Assembly (NCBI GenBank): GCA_012845835.1
Contig: JABAKD010000014.1
Coordinates: 9,139,074 to 9,203,073 of the forward strand
From: Undaria pinnatifida
Taxonomy: Eukaryota > Sar > Phaeophyceae > Laminariales > Alariaceae
Direction of reading: 5' to 3'
DNA length: 64,000 nucleotides
The notes under the pieces were generated by a model. The model was given only the letters and a program-made list of their open reading frames with translations, made no database searches and was not told where the DNA came from. Made by a program: the position numbers and the translations under genes. How positions within the stretch are numbered: position 1 is the first letter of the stretch; every line of letters starts with the position of its first letter. Shown here piece by piece: positions 1 through 9,500 of the stretch.

Positions 1-233
1 ATATACTTCGAAGTATTATTACTGGCAACATTATGTGGAAGTATATTTTTTTACATTGAGAGGGAATACTGCAGGAGCCTTTGCGACGCTCTCACCCCAC
101 AAGTCATACCAGATACAGTACCAAATATATATATATATATCAATGTTTGAGGTGGTCCGCACATTTTTCATCAGTTTTTCTAAAACCGGGGCAAACGCGG
201 GGCGAAGTCGCGCTCGGGTCGGAGCCGTAGCCT

Positions 234-289
234 GGGTTAGGGTTGGGGTTGGGGTTGGGGTTGGGGTTAGGGTTAGGGTTAGGGTGGGT
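234..289 (+). repeat. Interstitial telomere-like tract, mixed TTAGGG and TTGGGG
   Basis: About nine hexamers run in tandem: GGGTTA units on both sides of a block of GGGTTG units, ending in a degenerate GGGT. TTAGGG is the usual telomere repeat of brown algae. The tract is short and flanked by ordinary sequence, so it is an interstitial telomeric repeat and not a chromosome end. The G-rich strand points into the window. Confidence 0.85.
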
Positions 290-426
290 CGACGCCCTCT
301 CGCGATTTGACAAAAAAAAAGCACAAAAACACAAAAAAAACACAGCCTGAAAACCTCTATAAAGTGAAATGTATTTGTTACTTTATCTGGTACGATTTGT
401 CGGACAAAGCCGGTAAAGGCGCCTCG

Positions 427-501
427 AATACTGTGGCACGCACCGACGTTGAAGGTTCACCTCAAATACTGCAGCACGCACCGACGTTGAAGGCTCACCT
501 C
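427..501. repeat. Tandem duplication, two 37-38 bp units
   Basis: Two adjacent units share the core GCACGCACCGACGTTGAAGG and differ at three or four positions. No coding function is apparent. Confidence 0.8.
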
Positions 502-574
502 AGGGAAAAGGGGAAACGATCAGAGGCCGCGAACAGCGCTAGTACACACTCGTGTCAGTACTCGTGTGCTGGTA

Positions 575-713
575 CTGTTCTGGCCCTCCATAGTGCTTGT
601 ACGTGACAACTGGAAATACCGGCACTACAGCGGATCGGCACTACCCCCATCGATGCCAAACGATTTCACAGGCACTTGAGCGGACAGCAGGCACTATAGA
701 GGGACATCTGCTG
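575..713. mobile_element. MITE, family D (mariner-like ends)
   Basis: The left end (CTGTTCTGGCCCTCCATAG) and the reverse complement of the right end (CAGCAGATGTCCCTCTATAG) form imperfect terminal inverted repeats around a short interior with GGCACTACAGCGG-like repeats. A related and better preserved copy lies at 15572-15745, where a TA target duplication is visible. No transposase is encoded. Confidence 0.5.
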
Positions 714-1157
714 CTGCATGCCGCTGTGTACGTGTCGTCTCATGTCATATCGTGTTGTGGTATACGAGTACTGATGCGAGTGCTAGCGATGTTTTGCGAC
801 CCCTGTTTGTTTCGCCTTCTCCCTCTGGGAAGGAGTTGATCCGCCTGGCTCTGTGATACAAGCCGCCGGGCGTCTGTGCTGTGCGTTCGGTGTGAGCGGC
901 GCTTGTGAGTATCGCTGCGTGGAGTCTGTTGACGCCGCCTTCAGCGAGGGGTTTGGGGGGGGGCTTGTTCTCGAGGATGCGCCACAATGAAGTTCCTGAA
1001 CTTGGTGGGGTGTTGGTAGGAGTGTGAGAGATGGTGTTGAATATATATATTAATAGTAATGGGATTGATTAGGTTTTGCACGGGACTTTTGCGTTTACTT
1101 TTGCGTATACATTCAAGAATATCTCAACCTTTTGCCCCAGTAAGTGGTATGGACCGG
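714..1157. other. No recognised gene
   Basis: Only short unrelated reading frames on both strands. No repeat, promoter or RNA gene is evident. Confidence 0.5.
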
Positions 1158-1469
1158 TCGCCCCGGTGGCGTATCAGGTTATCCTCGAGCCTGGTATAGG
1201 CCGGTTTCGTGAGTTCGAATCCCCCCCGAGTGCATATTCGTATAAATTCGTGGGGGCTTTTTCTTGCGCACAAATTGACTTGCGGAAAGCGCGAGAGCGT
1301 GAGTTACCAAAACCCGATGAAAAACCGACGAGCAGTGGGATTGCTGAACCCTATGCGCGATAAAAAAATGAAGGCAAGAACCGGGGGGAAGAAGGGACGG
1401 CACCTACCTGTGACCACGGCTTGTCCAGATACTGGAAAGTAGATGTGTGCGAAAAAAAATAAAAAAAAT
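1158..1469 (+). mobile_element. tRNA-derived SINE, fullest copy
   Basis: The head holds a box A-like TGGCGTATCAGG at 1167-1178 and a box B-like AGTTCGAATCC at 1212-1222. The 33-bp spacing suits an internal RNA polymerase III promoter. The T-stem is mismatched, so this is not a functional tRNA. A body with GCGGAAAGCGCGAGAGCG and CCTGTGACCACGGCTTGTCC follows, then an A-rich tail at about 1451-1469. The body recurs at 8806 and 29938, each copy again ending in an A-rich tail. Head, body and tail order is diagnostic of a SINE; the partner LINE is not in this window. Confidence 0.7.
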
Positions 1470-2361
1470 AGTAACCTTCGCAAGTCAGCTCGTACTGGTA
1501 TGCGACGGAGATTGTTGGGAAACCCAAGTGCACTTCTAACATGGGTCTTGGGAACTTGCTCAGGTGTGGAGCCCCGTCTGCCAGGTATCTCTCACCTGGA
1601 CTTTTTTTTTTTATGTTCAAAATGCGCCAGCTCTAAGTTCGATCATTTTATAGGTCGATACTCGTACTCATATTTTTGTGTATATAACCATGATAGCTAG
1701 CCCGTGTCACACGCAGCTTGGAAGTATAGGTGTCGACGAAACTCTCGATCTCGAAGCTGAAGGATCTTTTTGTTTTTTTTATTCAGACAAAAATGCTGTA
1801 TTCGCCAATAATTGGTATGCCTGTCGTGGTTCGTGCCCAAATCCTCTCGAAGCCCCCTCAACCCCCCCCCCCCCTCCCCCCTCCTTCGTCCTGCCTTTTT
1901 GCCTGTTTGTGCGTGTCCGGTGTGCTTTCGTGCTCTTGTCTGTCGCTGTGCTGGTGCTGGGTGTGCTGGTACTTGATACATATATTTATCGGCATGATAA
2001 CGATATGCTGGTATTGATATACTGGGATTTATTCACTCTCGTGTATATTGACATCATGACATACATTTGCGTGCCGGTATTGTGTTGCTATTATGTTAAC
2101 ATGGTAACATATTAACGTGTGTTAACATGTGCTGGTATGAACGCACTATGGTTGACTTTTATAGGTGCTCGTATTAGTAAGGTCACGGCAGGCGCTACAC
2201 CTTATAGAGGCGTGTTTGGGGCGGGGAGTGGGGAAGGGGCGTGTTCGGTCTCCGATGTCACAACGTGGGTGGCGTGTCGGACCCTGCTGGACGAGATGGG
2301 GATCGGGGACGTAAGAACGGTTGACTCGCCGGTGCCTAGAGGTAAGCCTCATAGCATGATA
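1470..2361. other. Gene-free stretch with a relic of the ATG-peptide repeat
   Basis: Bases 1695-1790 resemble the segment seen at 26340 and 30470 (CAGCTTG, then a GTCGACGAAA...CTCGATCTC block and a pyrimidine-rich run ending in CAG). The remainder has no recognisable coding or RNA feature. Confidence 0.4.
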
Positions 2362-2560
2362 GCTGTTGCAGTTGTTGTTGTTCTCACATTAACTCGCATA
2401 AGCAAGTCCGTGGTCACAGAACAGGCTCCATCACTCTGGACTGGAAGAATACCCGAGATGAAAAATAAAACAAACCAAAAGTGGTACACGTATGTCTCAT
2501 TGCTGAAGCAAGTCACACTCGCACCTGAAAAACATGAATTCAGAAACCGGTTGGTATGAC
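2362..2560 (+). mobile_element. Partial copy of the repeat embedded at 26183
   Basis: It begins with a GTT run followed by CTCACATTAACTCGCATAA and AAGTCCGTGGTCACAG. The same order is found at 26183-26260. The 3' half, with the conserved ATG-led peptide, is degraded here. Confidence 0.55.
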
Positions 2561-2724
2561 GGCATAAGTGTTACTAGAAACTCGCGCAGCAGGATGTTTT
2601 TAAGTACAGTAGAGTATCGGCAACTTGTCGAATTGTGGGTTTGTGGTCGCCGGGTGTTTGAGGTTGCTCGAAACAGAGGTTTTGTTTTGGCATGTCAAGC
2701 TTAGAAGCTCGGATTCGCACGTAG

Positions 2725-2945
2725 TATTAGTAGCAGTAGCAGTAGCAGTAGTAGTAACAGTAGCAACAGTAGTAGTAGTAGTAGTCGTAGTAGTGGTAAT
2801 AGTGGTAGTAGTACAGTAGTAGCAGTAGCAGTAGCAGTAGCAGTAGCAGTAGCAGTAGTAGCAGTAGTAGTCGTAGTCGTCGTAGTAATGACAGTAGTAG
2901 TAGTGGTAGTAGTAGTAGTAGTAGTAGTAGCAGTAGCACTAGCAC
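2725..2945. repeat. Trinucleotide microsatellite (AGT/AGC)n
   Basis: About 220 bp of interrupted AGT, AGC and GGT triplets. The long Leu/Tyr or Val frames across it are compositional artefacts. Confidence 0.9.
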
Positions 2946-3544
2946 TGATGGAACAGTAGCGCTAGCACCAGTAGCACTATTAATAGCAGGTAACAACGGT
3001 GGCGGAGGAATTCCAGTGTTGTTGAGAATATCGAGCTAGCGAGATAACAAGCGTACAAGTATACTCTAGCTTGTTACTCGTGCAGACGAAGGATGTCACT
3101 CGTGCGCGAACAAGTACATTTGCTTCCCGTACTTCCAAGTATTTTGGGGTTCGGAAATGCGAGTACTGGCCGCGGTTAACGTTGGTTTTGCGGATGCTGC
3201 CAGCGCTATCAGTCTTTTTAGATTTTTGTATTGCGTTACTGGCTTTATTCCCGGTATAAGTGACATCGACTGTTGTTGCCCTCACACCGCGAGCGCTCGC
3301 AGCCCTATTGTCCAACACTCAATGGTCATCGCGTGCTGGAGTATGAAGTATACTGGAAGTATCTGCTATCTGTGCATCATGCCTCTCTCAAACCCTACCC
3401 CCCCAAGCGGCCGCCCCCGCCCCCCCGCCGCCGCCACCTCCCTATCTCCTACCCTCCCGCCCCCCCTCCCTCCCCTTCTCGATCCCGCCGATATTTTTCC
3501 GTGACGAAATCCAAACGTTGCGTCGCGGTTTCAAATTATTACAG
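2946..3544 (+). other. 5' flank of the GCPWD-repeat gene
   Basis: The missing first exon(s) of the downstream gene probably lie here or further upstream. The frame used by exon 3545-5925 meets a TGA at 3502, and a good acceptor (pyrimidine- and A-rich, ending TTATTACAG) sits at 3536-3544. No promoter or start exon can be assigned with confidence. Confidence 0.4.
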
Positions 3545-6500
3545 CGGAGCTGAGCGTTCCCAACGCCGACCTGCATCTCTTCCAGTGGCCAGGAGCAGAG
3601 CCGGAGATCCCTCTCCCCTCCCCCCTCTCCCCCTCTACCGTATCTGCCAGCTCCGCTTCCGCTGGTAGTGCTGGTGGTGGTGCTGATGATGCTGGTGTTC
3701 GTGGTGCTGTTGGCGGTGGTGGTGGTGATAGTAGTGGTGGTGTTGGTGTTGGTGGTGTTAGTGGTGGTGGTGGTGTTGGTGGCGGTGATGGTGGTGGTGG
3801 TGGTGGTGTTGGTATTATTGGTGGTGGTGGTGGTGGTGGTGGTGGTGGCGCTGCCGGCACCGCCACGGCCACTCCTGGGCGATATCGGCCTCGAGACGAT
3901 AGGCACCGAGATGCTCTTGCGACATACCTCAGCGCTGCTTTCCGGCCCGGCAGAGGAAATAAGTGTGTCGTGCCGCGGCCAGGGTCAAGGGCCGATGGTT
4001 ACGGCAGCAACGACGAAGGGGATGGCGACGACGCTGACTTCCTATCCGTCCCGTGCCGAGGAGGCCGGCGGACAAGGACACGAAGGAGGATGGGGCGGCG
4101 CGACAGGAGGGACGGGAGGGAGGAGGAAGAAGAGGAAGGAGAAGGGTTCGCTGGGATGGCCGGAGTGGGGGAGGGCGCTCCGTGGAACGTTATCCGTGCG
4201 GGTGCACCCTCCGCCGCGGTGTGTTTAGCCGAGGCGGTTAAAAGCGGTACTCCATCCGGGGGGTTGCGGGTGGTGCTGGAGGTTATCAGACCGCCGTCGT
4301 GGTCGCGGGAGCGAAGCGCCCGCGGCGGAGGCGGAGGAAGCGGGGCTGGGGGTGAGGGTCGGGGTGGGGGTGGAAGTGGCGCCGGGGGTGGGGATGGAGC
4401 TGCTGGGCGAGGTGTGCTTTACCGCGCAATCGCGGTGCTGGTAGCTGCAAATGCCAGGAGCCCGTCCACTCGACCTGTGGTGGTTTTGACGGATCTAGAG
4501 GGAGTATGGAAGCTTCTCTGGTTGGGGGCGGGTCGGTCATCGTCGACGGCGGCAGCAGTGACAGGAGGAGGGGGAGGGAGACGAGGGAGATACGGAGGGG
4601 GAGGCGGTGGGGGGGGGTGGGGGGCGGGGGCAGCGGAGGGGGGGGAGAAGCCGGACGTGTTCGTGTGGCGGTTGAAAGCTGGGGATGCGGCCGCCGTCGT
4701 GCGGTCGATGCTTCTCGAGGAGACGGTGGATTGGGACGGGGAAGTGTCGTGGCCGGCGCGGGGAACACCCGCCAGGCACGGCTGGCCGAGCGCTAACCTT
4801 GACAACACCGGCAACGGCAGTATCGGCGGGGGTGTCGGTGGAACAGAAGGACGAAGGAGATACGAAGACGGCCCGTTGGCCTCCCTGAGAGAGCGACACC
4901 TTGTGGGTCGCCGCGTCTCCCCTCGCCGTGGCAGCGACCTCGCTGACAGCAACGGCAACGGCAACAGCGATGGTAGCGACGGTAGCGACGGAGCCGCAGC
5001 TTGGATAGGGATCGGGCCAAGCGCTACCCGAATGCGTGAACCGGACCCACCTTTTGCCATGGAGATGGCGTTACGGCGAGGGCAGAGCTCGTTTACGGGG
5101 CAAAGCTTGCCGGGACAGAGCTTCCCCAGTCAAGACCCGGGGGAGAGGGAATCCCGCGTTTTTTCTTCCGGCCACGCGGGTAACACTGCGGGAAGTGGCC
5201 TAGGTGGTAGCGGGTTTGCTGGTAACTTTGGAGGCGGTGGTGGTGACGGCGGTGGAGGCGTTGGCGGTCGAGGGGGTGCGGTTGGAGGTGGCACCGGTAG
5301 CGGTGTTGGAGGGGGGATAGGGGGTGGCGGCGGTCTTAGCGTGTCCTTGGGGGGGCACCGGAGAGCTCCCTCTAACGGTTTCGCCGCCGCGACTTTCTTG
5401 GCGGGTGGCCGCCCCGGGGGGCGCTTGGGTGGACGCTCCGGAGGGCGCTTGGGTGGGCGCTTGGGGGGCGGTCCCATGGACAGGACTCTCTCTTGTCCTA
5501 GCAACGGACTTGTTAGCCAAGACGACCCTGGGAATGATAGTGTTAATGATAATGGGAGCGCGCTGCCGACGAATTCACCGTCCCTCAGCCCCCGTCTATC
5601 GACAACCACGGCCGCGCTTGCCGGCCGAGAACCCTCTGTATTGCGCCGCGTGGTGGACTTCGCGTCGGGAGATGGGTTTCTGTTTGTGGCAGGAGTTTCA
5701 AGGAGTTGGAGGGATGCGTGGGGGGTGGAGAGGCCCCCGGAGACGAGCTTGGCCGCGGCTGTTCAGTCCCCGTCGCGGTTGGGTTGGGCGAGGTCTAGCG
5801 GGTGCTCCTGGGGACCCATGGTGTGCGCCCATGCGGCTGCGGGGGGGCATCTGGCTACTTTGCGCTACGCCAGGGCGATAGGGTGTCCGTGGGATTGGCG
5901 TACTTGCGCCCACGCGGCGTCGAAGGTGGGTGGGCGTAGTCTGTTTTTGGCTGGTGGGGCGGGATTGGATATGCTAGACGGCTCTTCAACAGTAGCTCTG
6001 CAGGCCGTTCAAGATGTTGTTGGCCATTTTGCGTTGCGCGAGGGCGATTGGGTGTCCTTGGGATTGGCGTGCTTGTGCCCATGCTGCGTGGAAGGTGCGT
6101 GAGCGTTCTGTGTTTAGGATTGGGAGGGTTAATGGGATCGGCCTACACGATGACGAGAGAGAGCATGGACGAAACCCTCTTTCTTGTGTGTCTTTTTCAG
6201 ATTTATTTTACGTACCAGGTAGCCTGCCATCGTACGGGTAGCAGCCTTGTAAATTATAGTCGTCTCCTGCAGGGCAATCGTCCATTATTTTTCCACGCGT
6301 AAATGCAACACTCGCAGTATTTTGTCGTGGTCGTTCTTTTGATGAGTTTGGAGGGAGCATGTACGCCTAGCGTTGTTTTTTTTTTACGGGTTTTGGTAGC
6401 CCAACGTCGTTGAACCCCCACCTCAAGCTACGCCACGCTACCGGACTCAACAAGGTAATACCACCACCCCACCCGGCACAAAAACTACGCTAGAGGTGAA

Positions 6501-9500
6501 CTGTGTCTTTTTTTGCCTTCTGAGGGTGCCCTTTAGAGCCCTAAAACCCTTCTCTACACTAATTCCAAGTACTTTTGTCCCCGAAACGGCTTTCCAGCTG
6601 TAACGGCGTTAACCCCTTTAGAGCCCCCAAACCCCTCCCTATACTAAATCTGAGTATTTTTGTCCCCAAAACGGGTTTCCAGTTGTAAAGGGGTTAAGGA
6701 GCTCTCATCACCTCAACCAGATAACAAGATTTTGTGTAAAATTGAAAAATGAAACCCGATGAACGAAAAAAAAAAAAACTTGGCCTAGGCACACAACAAA
6801 TTTATACATATATACATATTCCAGTGTTGCAAACCTGAGAAATGATAAAATTTCGGACGATTTTGGGTTAAGGAGCCGACGCCATCCGAAAAACGTTTCG
6901 GCCTACAAGGACTGCCTCTATGGTGGCTCTCGTCCCGACTCAACCCCGTGTCACCCCCACCCCACCCCCGTAGGAGCTGGTGCCGGTGAGCGCGATGATC
7001 CAGTGGGCGGCAGCGCGACCGGTGCCGTCGGCTTCGAACCCCACCCCCCTCTCGCAACCGCCTCCTTGGCGTCTGAAGGTTCTGCAGTGGTGCCGTCTCA
7101 ACGGCTGTGCGTGGGATGAGTCTACGACAAGCGAGGTGGGGAAAGGGAGGGGGGTTTGTAGGGGAAGGAGAGGAAAAGGCGGAGAGATGTACACGGGAGG
7201 AGGTTGTAACGGGAGAGTTGTATAGGGAGGGGGTTGTACAGGGAGGGACGGAGGAAGGGAGGAAGGGATGGGGGAAGGGCTTTTTGTAGCGGTGGTTGTG
7301 TTGACCTGGACTTTGTTTGCCCCCTCTCGAATACCGCCTTCTTGGCGTCTGGATGTTCTGTAGTGGTGCCGTCCCGACGGCTTGTCCGTGGGTTGATTCT
7401 GCGGCAAGCAAGGTAGGGGTGGATGCCGTGGTGGGTAGGGAGAGATTTGTAGCGGGAGGGAGGGACACGGGAAGGAGGGAGGGAGGGAGGGAGATGGAGG
7501 GGAGGAGAGGGGTTTTGTGGCAGTCGTCCTGTTGACTCGAACCCCCGTCTCCCTATCGCAAGCACCGCCTCTGTGGCGTCTGAAAGTGCTGCAGTGGTGC
7601 CGTGTCGAACGGTTTTCGCGCCTGGGAAAAGAGCACTCTACCACAAGCTATGGGTCATAAGAAGGCGTGGCGTGGTGAAGGGTGGCACCTATTTTGTCCC
7701 CGGCTCCTGTAGAGGGGGTGCACCGATAGAGGGGGTGCGTAATCTTTTTTTGAGTGAACTTTCTGAGTGAACGACCAGTTATTTTGCGACGCTCCTAGTG
7801 TGAGGGGCTCCACTGGTGCGTTGTCCGACAAGGGTACACTAGGCACGCTCTTTCAAACTTGCCAACCCGATACGAGGAGCGGGGCGGCGGCGGCGGCGGG
7901 GGGCGGGCGTAGTCGGGACATGACCAGAGAAGCATGAAACCAACTCCAGCATACGGCCAACGGTGCCGCCGTTCTGTGTCCGCAAGCGTACGCTTCCAAG
8001 CTTTACCTGAGGGCACTCGCCCTTATGCCCCTCGAGACGCCCAACAAATGGTTCCGAGGCTACAGAGACAGGGTCTACCGTAGATTTGTGCGTTTTTCTC
8101 GTGAGTCTGATGGGGTAGGGTTGCTACCGATGTTTTTTATAAGTCTCTCCACATGAAATGCTCTACATAAAGGGTAAATGCGGGGACATCCCCAAATCTA
8201 GCCGGGCAATGCCCCGCGCTGCCCTCCCCCCCCCGCCCCCCTCCCCCCTTCTTGACACGCCATGCCCCCCCCTCCCCCCTCCTTGACACGCCATGCCCCC
8301 CCCTCGTCTTGATACACAGTTTGTCCTGCAACACATCCCTCTCCGTTCTGACCCGCCCCCCCCCCCCCCCCCTCCCCACCCCCCGCCACCGTGTTTCGAT
8401 CTCCTCGCCGCCAGGCCGCGCGGGAAGGCAACATGGACATCCTGCGCTATGCTCGCGCTAACGGCTGCCCGTGGAACGTTCTCACGTGCGCATACGCGGC
8501 GGCGGCGGGGCGCCTGGAGACCCTGGCGTGGGCTAGGGAAGAGGAGGGTTGTGGCTGGTGAGCAACTTCGCCGTCGATTGAAGGGCTGTGAGTCAGCGCG
8601 ACAGTTTGATCGAATGCTATCGGATTTTGCTATCGGATTAAACGAACCCGATTGATCAAAAAAAATATTTACTTGAGTGAAAGTAGTCGAGCGAAACGAG
8701 CCCCAACCCCTCCCCCCCCCCAACCAATCTGGCGGAACCCTGGAGTCCGGGGAGAGGTCAATATGAAGCCTGTGAATGATTATGTTCTGAACAACCAGGG
8801 GTTATAAAGTATCAGAGCGGAAAGCGCGAGAGCGCGAGTTAGCAAAATTCGATCAAAATCGACGGGCATGAAGAGCTGAAAAGTGGGAATACCGAACCCT
8901 ATATATGTGCGATCAAAATGGAGGCATGTACGGGGCGGAAGGGAGGACACCTGTGACCACGGCTTGTCCAGGAGGTCGCTAGGATAAAACCTCTTACGGG
9001 TTGAGCTGGAGCGGAAGAGTGAAAAAAAAAACAAAGACTGCCCAGGGTGGTTTTGGACCAAAATCGCCCTTCGTAAAATTTCCCAGTCCGCCCTGGCAGC
9101 ACTCGGGGGAGTCATTCATATAGGTTTATCTTCAAAAAGCTTTAAACTCGCGCCTGGAGTTTGAGACAGCTTGCGAAGATGGATATGGACCTCTAGATTG
9201 ATCGAACTCACTGCGGGCTGATTTTATTTTCTTTAGTAGCAAAATGATTGACATCGGTTTTCGCTTCCGATATTGGGCGCGTCGATGTTCTTTTTTCTAC
9301 AATAGTTATACTGGTTTTGGTGTGAGGGGACGGTCAATCGCGTGACGGTTTTACTGAGGCGTTTCGCTGATGGAGTAATCATGCCGCTGTTGGTGCTTGT
9401 TCAGCGAATGCCCTCGTTGGGTGGGGTTGGGTTGGGTTGGGTTGGGTTGGGTTGGGTTGGGTTGGGTTGGGTTGGGTTGGGTTGGGTTGGGTTGGGTTGG

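Noticed and set aside
1167-1225. Possible tRNA gene
   Set aside because: Box A and B are present, but the T-stem (GTGAG opposite CCCCC) and acceptor do not pair, and a SINE body with A-rich tail follows.
2727-2996. Poly-Leu/Tyr frame
   Set aside because: Microsatellite translation only.
3668-4228. Val-rich frame overlapping the first long exon
   Set aside because: It is the (GGT)n repeat read in another frame; the Gly-rich frame continues into conserved coding sequence.
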